A stretch of DNA of 64,000 nucleotides, from contig JAZBQD010000014.1 of NCBI GenBank assembly GCA_036583965.1, positions 70,818,790 through 70,882,789 of the forward strand, written 5' to 3'. Every line of letters begins with the position of its first letter. Within the stretch, counting starts at the first letter, position 1. Made by a program: the position numbers and the translations under genes. The notes under the pieces are model-generated. The model was not told the origin of the DNA. It ran no database searches and saw nothing but the letters and a program-made list of their open reading frames with translations. Shown here one piece after another: positions 1 through 11,400 of the stretch. The DNA is from Prunella strophiata. Its lineage: Eukaryota; Chordata; Aves; Passeriformes; Prunellidae.

Positions 1-30
1 CGTGCCGGGACAGAGCCGCGTGGCAGCGCC

Positions 31-480
31 ATGGCCGAGCGGCTGTCGGAGGAGAAAATCGCCGAGTTCAAGGAGGCCTTCTCCCTCTTCGACCGCGACG
101 GCGACGGCTGCATCACCACCAAGGAGCTGGGCACCGTCATGCGCTCGCTGGGCCAGAACCCCACCGAGGCCGAGCTGCAGGACATGGTGGGCGAGGTGGA
201 CGCCGACGGCAGCGGCACCATCGACTTCCCGGAGTTCCTGTCGCTGATGGCCAGGAAGATGAGGGACACGGACAGCGAGGAGGAGATCCGCGAGGCGTTC
301 CGCGTCTTCGACAAGGACGGCAACGGCTACATCAGCGCGGCCGAGCTGCGGCACGTCATGACCAACCTGGGCGAGAAGCTGACGGACGAGGAGGTGGACG
401 AGATGATCAAGGAGGCCGACTGCAACAACGACGGGCAGGTCAACTACGAGGAGTTCGTGAGGATGATGACGGAGAAGTGA
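31..480 (+). CDS. CCM1: Calmodulin, striated-muscle/CALML3-like, intronless
   Basis: A complete 149-residue calmodulin read in one exon from ATG 31 to TGA 478-480. It binds calcium in the cytosol and, in this family, switches target enzymes by wrapping their amphipathic helices. Four EF-hand loops are visible: [36 protein letters not shown] and [12 protein letters not shown]. The last differs from standard calmodulin by Cys-Asn-Asn where Ile-Asp-Gly is usual, so loop 4 lacks the usual acidic residue at its third position. Length is exactly that of calmodulin. The sequence matches the chicken CCM1 protein as I recall it almost throughout, with Lys rather than Gln at residue 9. Codon third positions are strongly G/C, as expected for an old retrocopy-like single-exon gene. 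Position beside TASOR2 and GDI2 matches human CALML3. Only 30 bases of 5' leader lie in the window. Confidence 0.95.
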   Translation: MAERLSEEKIAEFKEAFSLFDRDGDGCITTKELGTVMRSLGQNPTEAELQDMVGEVDADGSGTIDFPEFLSLMARKMRDTDSEEEIREAFRVFDKDGNGYISAAELRHVMTNLGEKLTDEEVDEMIKEADCNNDGQVNYEEFVRMMTEK

Positions 481-902
481 CGGCCCCCGTCGGCCGCCCC
501 CAGCTCCACTCCGCAGGTAACCCCCTGGCAAAATCCCCAAGGGTTAAAAAATTAACCTCCATGGAAAATCCCCAAATCTTGGCTCTCCCTCCTCGTGTTG
601 GTGGTTGAAAACATCAATTCTTGTGGTGCTTTTTTTCTTTTTTCTTTTTTTTTTTTAATTTTTCCTTCTTTTCTTTTTCCCATAGGGAACAGAGGTTGTG
701 GTGGTTCTCCCCAGCCCCTCCATCCCCTCCCAGCTTCTCCAGGCTGGAAAAATCCTCTTTTATCCCAGTTGGAGCTTCACCACCGGTGTCTGCATCAAAT
801 GTGGGATGCAGATGGATTTGGGGTCCCCATGGGATGCCTCATGTCCATAGATATTCCAGAGGCCATTGAATATCCCCTGACATCCCTGAGTTCAATAATA
901 AA
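481..902 (+). other. CCM1 3' UTR with a likely 3'-UTR intron (517-685)
   Basis: A donor-like CAG|GTAA lies at 516/517, 36 bases after the stop. A strong acceptor, a long T/C tract ending in CATAG, lies at 681-685. Together they suggest a 169-bp intron wholly in the 3' UTR. The downstream exon would run to a polyadenylation signal at 897-902. This is inferred from splice signals only; the UTR could equally be unspliced. Confidence 0.45.
897..902 (+). promoter_or_regulatory. Polyadenylation signal AATAAA (CCM1)
   Basis: An AATAAA hexamer about 420 bases after the CCM1 stop codon, in the right strand and place to end this transcript. Confidence 0.6.
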
Positions 903-2220
903 CGTCCCCCCACATCCTGGTGGCTGCTTCATTTGGCTTCTCCTTGGGATCCCTGCTGGAAAATATTCCCTCAAATCATCCTGGTCGGGTTCAAACCCCA
1001 CCTCGTCTCCATCCTCTTCCCATTCCATCCCTCTTCCCGAAAATCTGGAGAGATGCTGGAGACCAGGATGTGGCCTTCCCCATCCCGAATCTCATCACTT
1101 TTGGGATCTGGGTCCACCCCCAGGATCTCAGGGGTCCTGTTCCCTCTTCCAAGCTGGATTTATCCCTAATCCCCATCCCAAAGCTGAGCAGAGCAGGATT
1201 CACCTTTCCTGGACATAATCCCAAACTCGCCGTGACTCAGTTTCCCCACAACGAGGGGGAATCCTGGCATGGGATCATTCCCTCCACAGAAGAATTTGAA
1301 GGAAAATTCATTTTGATAACTCTAATTAATGCTCTGTCGCTAACGAGCAAACGGGGCCGAGCTGCTCCGTGGGGAACTTTGGATGTGCCAGGGCCTCACC
1401 CCCAGCTCCAGCCCATCCCTGGGGCTGGGAACTTTGGCAGGCCCAGTTGTTTTCCCGGGAAAACCGGGCGGGTCCTGGCAGAGCCCAGCACACCCACGCT
1501 CGGCTCCCAGCACCCAGCATGGCAGCAGGGCAAAGTCCAGCCCCAAAATCCCCAAATCCAGCAAAATCCAGCCGGAGAAAATGCCAGGGTCACGCCAGGC
1601 TGTGGTAATGAATGGCTAAAATTAGCCCTCCCCATAAACCTGGATTATTTATTTCATGCCAGGATCCAGCTCCAAACCCATCCTGGTATTTTTAGGCCTG
1701 ACCTTTTTTTCTCCTTCTATTTTCGGGTTGTTTAATTTCCGGAGCGTTTTTTCCGCTCCGCTTATCCCGGGATGGTTTTTCCTAACCTGGATCACAGCCT
1801 GGCAGCTCCATCAACAACAGAGAGAGTTCATCCATGTTTTTCCCATTTTCCCCTGAATTTGGTGCTCAGGAGAGCAGAGGGAAATTCCCACATGGAGGGA
1901 CAAGATGGTCCCATTTTTTCAGCAGGAAAAGGAGGGGATTTTGCTTCCCAAATCCAGGTTTTCATCCCCAAAGTGTCCCTCTGGAGGAGAAGGAGCTGAT
2001 GGAATTGCAGGATCCAGCCTGGCAGATCCATGACCAAAGGAATTCTATCTGGTGTTGGTTAATAATTAAATTAATTGAGGTCCAGGGGATGCACTTGGAG
2101 CCTGGGAAGTTTGGGGGGTCCCTGGTCTCTCCCTGATCCCTCCACATCCCGATTTTCCACCCTAAAGCTTGTTCAGGATGTTCCCTGCACCTGGGGATGG
2201 GGATTGAAGGATGGGATGTG
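903..2220. other. Gene-free stretch
   Basis: No exon, RNA gene or recognisable transposon was found. Open frames here are short and of intergenic composition. Confidence 0.6.
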
Positions 2221-3940
2221 GAATAGGGATCACCTGGGATGGGAACTGGGAATCATCTGGGACAGGAATCACCTGGGACTGGACCTGGGGGTTCATCCAG
2301 TGAGGAATCTGGGACAGGGATCACCTGGAATAGATCCTGGAAGATCATCTGGTGTGGAATCTGGGACAGGGATCACCTGGAATGGGTCCTGGGAGATCAT
2401 CTAAGCCAGGACCTGGGGTAGGAACAACCTGGGATGGGAACTGGGGGATCATCCAGGGTAGGGATAACCTGGAATGGATCCTGGAGGATCATCTGGTGTG
2501 GGATTTGGGCTAGGGAATCACCTGGGTTGGACCCTGGAGGATTATCTGGTGTGGGATTTGGGATAGGGAATCACCTGGGATGGGAACTGGAGGATCATCT
2601 GGTGTGGGATTTGGGATAGGGATCACCTGGAATGGATCCTGAAGGATCATCTGGTGTGGGATTTGGGATAGGGATCACCTGGAATGGATCCTGAAGGATC
2701 ATCTGGTGTGGGATTTGGGATAGGGATCACCTGGAATGGATCCTGAAGGATCATCTGGTGTGGGATTTGGGCTAGGGATCACCTGGAATGGATCCTGAAG
2801 GATCATCTGGTGTGGGATTTGGGCTAGGGATCACCTGGAATGGATCCTGAAGGATCATCTGGTGTGGGATTTGGGATAGGGATCACCTGGAATGGATCCT
2901 GAAGGATCATCTGGTGTGGGATTTGGGATAGGGATCACCTGGAATGGATCCTGAAGGATCATCTGGTGTGGGATTTGGGATAGGGATCACCTGGAATGGA
3001 TCCTGAAGGATCATCTGGTGTGGGATTTGGGATAGGGATCACCTGGAATGGATCCTGAAGGATCATCTGGTGTGGGATTTGGGATAGGGATCACCTGGAA
3101 TGGATCCTGAAGGATCATCTGGTGTGGGATTTGGGATAGGGATCACCTGGAATGGATCCTGAAGGATCATCTGGTGTGGGATTTGGGATAGGGATCACCT
3201 GGAATGGATCCTGAAGGATCATCTGGTGTGGGATTTGGGATAGGGATCACCTGGAATGGATCCTGAAGGATCATCTGGTGTGGGATTTGGGATAGGGATC
3301 ACCTGGAATGGATCCTGAAGGATCATCTGGTGTGGGATTTGGGATAGGGATCACCTGGAATGGATCCTGAAGGATCATCTGGTGTGGGATTTGGGATAGG
3401 GATCACCTGGAATGGATCCTGAAGGATCATCTGGTGTGGGATTTGGGATAGGGATCACCTGGAATGGATCCTGAAGGATCATCTGGTGTGGGATTTGGGA
3501 TAGGGATCACCTGGAATGGATCCTGAAGGATCATCTGGTGTGGGATTTGGGATAGGGATCACCTGGAATGGATCCTGAAGGATCATCTGGTGTGGGATTT
3601 GGGATAGGGATCACCTGGAATGGATCCTGAAGGATCATCTGGTGTGGGATTTGGGATAGGGATCACCTGGAATGGATCCTGAAGGATCATCTGGTGTGGG
3701 ATTTGGGATAGGGATCACCTGGAATGGATCCTGAAGGATCATCTGGTGTGGGATTTGGGATAGGGATCACCTGGAATGGATCCTGAAGGATCATCTGGTG
3801 TGGGATTTGGGATAGGGATCACCTGGAATGGATCCTGAAGGATCATCTGGTGTGGGATTTGGGATAGGGATCACCTGGAATGGATCCTGAAGGATCATCT
3901 GGTGTGGGATTTGGGATAGGGATCACCTGGAATGGGATGT
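2221..3940 (+). repeat. 52-bp minisatellite array
   Basis: The unit is 52 bp and contains TGTGGGATTTGGGATAGGG followed by ATCACCTGGAATGGATCCTG. From about 2640 to 3935 some 25 units follow one another almost without change; two neighbouring units (near 2767 and 2820) share GGGCTAGGG in place of GGGATAGGG. From 2221 to 2640 the units are diverged and of uneven length. The pattern of a decayed left edge and a homogeneous core suggests recent expansion from the right. It contains no long open frame. Confidence 0.95.
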
Positions 3941-4705
3941 GACTGGAGGGGAAATCTCCTGGATCCAGACTGTGGCAGCTGCTCCCACCTCCACCACGGA
4001 CAATCTCCCACCCACCACTTCTCCAGGTATTTTCCAACAAAAAAATCCACTGAGGGCTCCAGCACCACCCAAAAGCAGGGATCCAGCTCTGCCCCCATTG
4101 CTCCCCTTTCCCTGCTCACCTGGACACCGTTTTCCCCCAAAAATTGAACTTTTAAGGAAAAAAAAGCAGCTCAGGAACCCCCCCAGCATCCTCCATCCTA
4201 AAGGGCCGGAGATGTTTGCTCCAATCCTGTGCAATCAATCCCAAATTCTCCCCATTCCCTTTAATTTTAGCAACCCGGGGAGAGGTGTTGGTTCCGCACC
4301 GTTTGCACCCTGTTTTCCACCACAAGGCCTTAAACACACATATTCAGACTTCAATATGGGAAAACAGCACCGAGACCTCCCAAGGTTTTCCCAGAGGAAA
4401 AGCAGGATTTTTTTTCCCCATTTTCCCCTTTTTTTCCCCCTTTCCAAGCCCTCTGGATCCGTGGCTCCCTGCCCCCTCCCCAGCAATAGCTCTGCCCCTG
4501 AGCAAACATGACGTGGTGCCTGGGAAATGTCTCCGGGAAGAGGAGGCCCCTCCACGTCCAGCTGCCAGAAAAAAGTCTGGAGAAACGCCTTGGGAAGCAG
4601 GATTGCTCCAGGTTGGTGTGGTGAGGGGCTGGGGATGGGAAACCAAGGCAGGTTCTGCACAAAAACAAAGCCCAAAAATCCATTTATAAACTCGTTTTTT
4701 TCCAG
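3941..4705. other. Gene-free stretch up to the first gap
   Basis: No exon was recognised. The last bases before the gap (about 4690-4705) form a T-run ending in CCAG, which looks like a splice acceptor, so an exon could start at the gap edge. Confidence 0.5.
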
Positions 4706-5205
4706 NNNNNNNNNNNNNNNNNNNNNNNNNNNNNNNNNNNNNNNNNNNNNNNNNNNNNNNNNNNNNNNNNNNNNNNNNNNNNNNNNNNNNNNNNNNNNNN
4801 NNNNNNNNNNNNNNNNNNNNNNNNNNNNNNNNNNNNNNNNNNNNNNNNNNNNNNNNNNNNNNNNNNNNNNNNNNNNNNNNNNNNNNNNNNNNNNNNNNNN
4901 NNNNNNNNNNNNNNNNNNNNNNNNNNNNNNNNNNNNNNNNNNNNNNNNNNNNNNNNNNNNNNNNNNNNNNNNNNNNNNNNNNNNNNNNNNNNNNNNNNNN
5001 NNNNNNNNNNNNNNNNNNNNNNNNNNNNNNNNNNNNNNNNNNNNNNNNNNNNNNNNNNNNNNNNNNNNNNNNNNNNNNNNNNNNNNNNNNNNNNNNNNNN
5101 NNNNNNNNNNNNNNNNNNNNNNNNNNNNNNNNNNNNNNNNNNNNNNNNNNNNNNNNNNNNNNNNNNNNNNNNNNNNNNNNNNNNNNNNNNNNNNNNNNNN
5201 NNNNN
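4706..5205. other. Assembly gap (500 N)
   Basis: Exactly 500 undetermined bases. The round number is the same as in the second gap, so the true size is probably unknown. The missing 5' half of TASOR2 may lie here. Confidence 0.95.
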
Positions 5206-5458
5206 AAAAGGTTTCCTTGGGTGACAACGATGACAATGACAAACGACACAACTGTTTGCCTGCTGGCGTGTCCCATCACGTGCCACTGCCCAGGGGATGG
5301 ACTGGCCCCGCCATGACACCAGAAGCAAAACCCCAAGAGCTGGACTTTCCTGCCATCCCCCTTGGTTAGTGATGGTGATGAGGGTGGTAGGTTGGTTGCT
5401 CTGTTGAAATGGTTCCTGACGTCTCATGAGGGAAGGCACCTCTGTCCCCTCTCCCCAG

Positions 5459-8400
5459 CGGTGCCTTGAGCTCAAGGGAGCAACTGGCAGAGGGGACAGC
5501 AGCGACTCCCACGCCCTGAACCTGCTGGCTGACCTGGCCCTGGGCTCCTGCCTTCCTGCCTTCCTTCCCAAGGATCCTGGGGGTGTCCCCCTGCACTCTG
5601 GGGGTTCCTGGCAGCAGCAGAGCCCTTCCCATCCCACATCCCCGCGCACGGCTTCCGACCACAAGTACCACAGGGCAGACAAGCTGGGCAAAAAACCCAC
5701 CTCTGGCAAAGTGGCACTGAGCCAGCCTCTTCCTGAAAAAGCTGATCCCAGCCAGCTGGGCTCTGCTGCCAGGGAAACAGCCTCTGGAATTCTCAGCAGG
5801 AGCAGCGGGGTTCCCGTCCCTGCCATACCCCAGGTGTTCCCTCCCCGCCAAGCCCCCGAGGTGAGCAAGCACTCCATCATCTCAGCCGAGCACTCCTACG
5901 CCTCCCCCCTGCCCGAGGATCCCAGAGCACCCCCAGATCCCAAAGGGAACCCCAATCCCAGCCCCAGGAGTGCCCCAGCAGCTCCCTTGGTTGGGAAGGT
6001 GCTGCCATTCCGGCACCAGCACGGCGGCACGGCCCAGCCCGCCCGCAGCCAGAGCTGCCCCAGGAGAAAGGAGGATTTCTGCAAGAGGCACACGGTGAAT
6101 CTCTGTGGGAATTCCATGAAGGTCACCTGCCGCTGGGAAGAGGAATATCTCTTCCACCTGGACAGCAGGTACACCAGTGATTCCCTGGAGAAAACTGTCA
6201 TCCGTGCCCTGCATGGGTAAGTCAGCCTGGGGGGATGGCTGGAGGAGTTTCTGTGCTTTTAGCCCCTTCTTGTCCATAATTGTGGGGTTTGTTCCCTGTG
6301 TTGGTGTGGTTCTCTTGGAAAAAAGGGTTTGGAGGTGGTGGTGGGGGACAAAGTGGATGTGACCCAGCCTTGTGTGCCAGACCCAAAATTCTGCCTCATC
6401 CTGGGGTGATCCCACAGTGTGGGCAGCAGGAAAAGGGGGAAGTGGGGAATTCTGGCCCTCCACACCTGCAGAGCTGGTCCTGGGGACACAGCAGCAGCAC
6501 CTGGAGCTGCTGGAGAGGGTCCAGAGGAATCCATGGAGCTGCTGCAGGGCTGGAGCCAGGCTGGGAGAGCTGGGGGTGCTCACCTGGAGAGGGAAGGCTC
6601 CAGGGAGAGCTCCCAGCACATTGCAGGGCCTGAAGGGCTCCAGGAGAGCTGCAGAGGGACTGGGGACAAGGCCTGCAGGGACAGGACACAGGCAATGGCT
6701 TCCCACTGCCAGAGGGCAGCCATGGATGGGATCTTGGCAATTGGGAATTGCTGGCTGGGCTGGAATTGCCAGAGCAGCTGGGGCTGCCCCTGCATCCCTG
6801 CAATGGCCAAAGGCAAGGCTGGAGCAGCCTGGGGCTGGGAACAGCCTGGGACAGTGGGAGGTGACCCTGATGGACTTTATTGTCCCTTCCCACCCAAACC
6901 ATTGCCATTATTGTGGGATTCCCATTGGCTCTGCAGCTGGAATCTAAAGCCATGACCCCAAGTCCTCCATCCCTCCTTGGAGCTCAGATTTCCTCTATTT
7001 TTATTTTTTCCTACAAAAAGCTGGAATCAAGCATCAAGCAGTCTGTGCCCCTCTGCCTTGGGGCTGAGCCCTGAAGGGAGCCAGGGCTGAACTCCAGGGA
7101 TGAATTCCCTGGAGCTGAATGGGTGAGGATGAGGATGGTCCAGACTCTCTTTGCTTCCCTTCCCAGGCCCTGGGACCCCGATCTTCCCGACGATGTGGAG
7201 GGGATGAAGCTGATCCTGCACATGTGGGTGGCTCTGTTCTACAGGAAGCCCAGCAAGCTCCTGAGCAGCTCCAGGAAAGTGGTGGAGCACAGCAACCCCA
7301 GGAAATTCGTCTCCATCAACAGCTCCAGTGGCTTCCTGGAGCTCAGCGACGACAGCCAGGACTGCTTTGGCTTCGAGACGTGTCCTGCAGACTCGGGCTG
7401 GGATCCTGACCAGACCCCCAGCAGCTCCCTGGATCCCAGCACCCCTTCCCAGGGCGCCCCCCAGCCCCAGAGGAGCCGCGCGGATTCCCAGACGGACGCG
7501 CACGGAGCTGCTGGAGCCGTGGACAGCACCGTGTCCTCCTCCTCGGGGGAGCTGCCCTGCGGTGAGGAGGAGGAGCCTTCCTCCACCAGCTGTCCCGAGA
7601 GCCTTCCCCTGCAGGGTCATTCCAGGGAAAAGCTGGAGGTGGCAGGCAGGGAGCCGGGGGGTTGTTCCCGAGGAGAGCGCAGCGCCACGGCTGCAGCGTC
7701 ACCGCGGTGAGTGAGGGTATGGGGGCTCCAAGGAACATTTCCTCTCAGAGGAGCAGGATTTTCCTCCTAAAACAGCTAGGATTTTCCTCCTAAAAGAGCA
7801 GGAATTTTCTTCCTAAAAGAGCAAGATGTTCCTTTTAGAAGAGCAGGATTTTCCTCTTAAAAGAGCAGGATTTTCCTCTTAGAAGAGCAGGATTTCCTCT
7901 TTAAAGCGCAGGAGCTTCCTCTTAAAGGTGCAGGATTTCCTCTTAAAAGAGCAGGATTTTATTCCTAAAAGAAAAAGATGTTCCTCTTTTAGAAGAGCAG
8001 GAGTTTCCTCTTAGAGGAGCAGGAGTTTCCTCCTAGGGGAGTAGGATTTTCCTCTTAAAAGACCAGGATTTTCCTCTTTAAAGAGCAGGATTTTCCTCTT
8101 AGGGGAGCAGCAGTTTCCTCTTAAAAGACCAGGATTTTCCTCTTGAAATAGCAGGAGCTTCCTCTTAGAGGAGCAGGAGTTTCCTCTTAGAGGAGCAGGA
8201 GTTTCCTCTTAGAGGAGCAGGAGCTTCCTCCTAGGGGAGTAGGATTTTCCTCTTAAAAGACCAGGATTTTCCTCTTGAAAGAGAAGGAGTTTCCTCTTAG
8301 GGGAACAGGAGTTTCCTCTTAGGGGAACAGGATTTTCCTCTTTTAAGAGCAGGATTTTCCTCTTAGAGGATCAGGATTTTCCAGAGGAATGGAGCAGCTG

Positions 8401-11400
8401 TGCTTGTGGGGGATGCAGGGATGCTCTCCAAGGGGGAGGAATCCCAAATTAAAATAATTAAAGTGTCGAGCTCAGCTCCTGTTCCTGATTTAAATTCCAA
8501 GTTTGTGTGTCCTCAGCTGAGGGATCAGGGGAGCCCCCAGCATCCCAGAGCAGAATTCCAAATCCAGCACAGCCATTCCCACCTGGATTTGGAAAGCTGG
8601 GATTTGTTGGCTCAGGAGTTTTTCCCCCACACAGGTGCCAGTGCAGTGCTTTGCATCATTTCCCTCATCCTTACAGTGAAATCCATGAAAATCCCATTCA
8701 GGATAAAGCTTGAAATTAATTTTTACACTTTGTCCAGTCTGCACATGGTCAGGAGTGGAGGTTCTTGGGATGAACATAAAACACACAGGTCTGCTGAGAT
8801 ATTTCCCAGCCTGAATTCTTGATTTAAAATAATTCCTTTAAAACTTGAACAGAGGAGCAGCTTCCATAGGGCTGGAACTCTTTTGCACGAAGAAAAAAAT
8901 ATTCAGTGTTTTTTTTTCTCCTGCATTTTCCTATGAGGAATGGTTTTTTTTTGTTAACCTGTGGATTGTGTTCCAGGAGGAGGCAGCCAAGGAGGACCTG
9001 CTGGATGCCAGGATCACCCCCAGCTCTCCTGAGGAGCTCAGCTGTCCCAGCAAACCCCCAGATGCTCCAGGCATGGAAAACCCCGGGAGCCAAGCCCCGA
9101 ATTCCAGCACAGCTCCATGGGCAGACCCCCCCTGTGCCCCTCAGGAAAATGGGGAGCAGCAGCAGGAAAACCAGCAGGAAGCAGGCTCAGGGAGTGGCCC
9201 TGGCCCTCCCGAGGATGAGGAGGCAATGGGAGGCTCTGGGCATTCCCTGGAAGTTGAGGATGGCGCTGATCCGCAGCCTGCCTGTGATTCCAGTGCCCTT
9301 GGAAGAAACTCCTGGAAGTGCAGAGCCTGGGGGAGCCATTGAGGAAGGGGAGGAATGCCAGGAGCCCTCGGAAAAAGAGGAGAGGGAGGTGGAGGAGGAG
9401 GAGGAGAAGGAAGAGAATGAGGAGTTGGAGGATGAAGGCTCCTTCCTAGGCCCTGTGGATTTGGTGTTGTCTGAGAGCAGCGATGCGGAGATGGAATGCG
9501 AGCACGGCGAGCAGAGTCCAGGGAATTCAGCGTCTCCAGAGGAGTTTGGTGTTCCTGAAGAGGACCCCGTGCCCAGCCCCACCTCCCTGGCACCCCCCTG
9601 CCCGGACAGATCCTCCCCAGCGCCCTCAGATGGGGCCGGGGCTGACCCTGGAGCCTTTCCTGAGGAGATGTCACCAAACCAGGAGGAGCTCCCGGATCCC
9701 TGGGACACTCCGGGCACGCTGGAGACAAACGGGCTTGGAGTGGCCAGTGTGGCTGAGCTGGGGTCACCCCACAGTGCCAGCGGGGAGCTGCTGGTGCCCC
9801 CTGAGCCCAGCCTGCTCCGTGGGGCACAGCCTGACAGCGTTACAGCCAGCCCGGGACCTGCCGGAGCCGCGCTGGGCTCGGAGCACAGGAACCGGGCTCG
9901 GGCGCCCTCTGCAGAGCGGTGGGAGCCTGCTGGGAGCACGGCGTCCCCCTGCAGACAGGGAGATGACCCTCTCCCCCATCACCTGCCCTCTCCTCCCCGT
10001 TCCCCGTGGCTCCCGAGCTCCCAGTCACCGGGGAGCAGCCCCAGGAGCAGCCCCAGGAGCCATGGCAGCCCCAGGAGCAGCCCCAGGAGCCATGGCAGCC
10101 CCAGGAGCCATGGCAGCCCCAGGAGCAGCCCCAGGAGCCATGGCAGCCCCAGGAGCAGCCCCAGGAGCAGCCCCAGGAGCTGTGGTAGCCCCAGGAGCTG
10201 TGGTAGCCCCAGGAGCTGTGGTAGCCCCAGGAGCTGTGGTAGCCCCAGGAGCTGTGGTAGCCCCAGGAGCTGTGGTAGCCCCAGGAGCCATGGCAGCCCC
10301 AGGAGCAGCCCCAGGAGCCATGGCAGCCCCAGGAGCAGCCCCAGGAGCAGCCCCAGGAGCAGCCCCAGGAGCAGCCCCAGGAGCCATGGCAGCCCCAGGA
10401 GCAGCCCCAGGAGCAGCCCCAGGAGCCATGGCAGCCCCAGGAGCAGCCCCAGGAGCAGCCCCAGGAGCTGTGGTAGCCCCAGGAGCCATGGCAGCCCCAG
10501 GAGCCATGGCAGCCCCAGGAGCAGCCCCAGGAGCAGCCCCAGGAGCCATGGCAGCCCCAGGAGCCATGGCAGCCCCAGGAGCAGCCCCAGGAGCCATGGC
10601 AGCCCCAGGAGCAGCCCCAGGAGCCATGGCAGCCCCAGGAGCAGCCCCAGGAGCAGCCCCAGGAGCCATGGCAGCCCCAGGAGCAGCCCCAGGAGCCATG
10701 GCAGCCCCAGGAGCAGCCCCAGGAGCTGTGGTAGCCCCAGGAGCTGTGGTAGCCCCAGGAGCCATGGCAGCCCCAGGAGCAGCCCCAGGAGCAGCCCCAG
10801 GAGCTGTGGTAGCCCCAGGAGCTGTGGTAGCCCCAGGAGCCATGGCAGCCCCAGGAGCAGCCCCAGGAGCTGTGGTAGCCCCAGGAGCTGTGGTAGCCCC
10901 AGGAGCCATGGCAGCCCCAGGAGCAGCCCCAGGAGCCATGGCAGCCCCAGGAGCAGCCCCAGGAGCCATGGCAGCCCCAGGAGCCATGGCAGCCCCAGGA
11001 GCAGCCCCAGGAGCCATGGCAGCCCCAGGAGCAGCCCCAGGAGCCATGGCAGCCCCAGGAGCAGCCCCAGGAGCAGCCCCAGGAGCTGTGGTAGCCCCAG
11101 GAGCCATGGCAGCCCCAGGAGCAGCCCCAGGAGCCATGGCAGCCCCAGGAGCAGCCCCAGGAGCCATGGCAGCCCCAGGAGCAGCCCCAGGAGCAGCCCC
11201 AGGAGCAGCCCCAGGAGCCATGGCAGCCCCAGGAGCAGCCCCAGGAGCCATGGCAGCCCCAGGAGCAGCCCCAGGAGCAGCCCCAGGAGCAGCCCCAGGA
11301 GCAGCCCCAGGAGCAGCCCCAGGAGCAGCCCCAGGAGCCATGGCAGCCCCAGGAGCAGCCCCAGGAGCAGCCCCAGGAGCAGCCCCAGGAGCAGCCCCAG

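Noticed and set aside
2221..3940. CRISPR array or tRNA cluster
   Set aside because: 52-bp units abut with no spacers and fold into no tRNA shape; this is a plain minisatellite.
4235..5880. Long open frames running through the first gap
   Set aside because: Most of their length is N, which cannot hold stops. The flanking residues are not protein-like.
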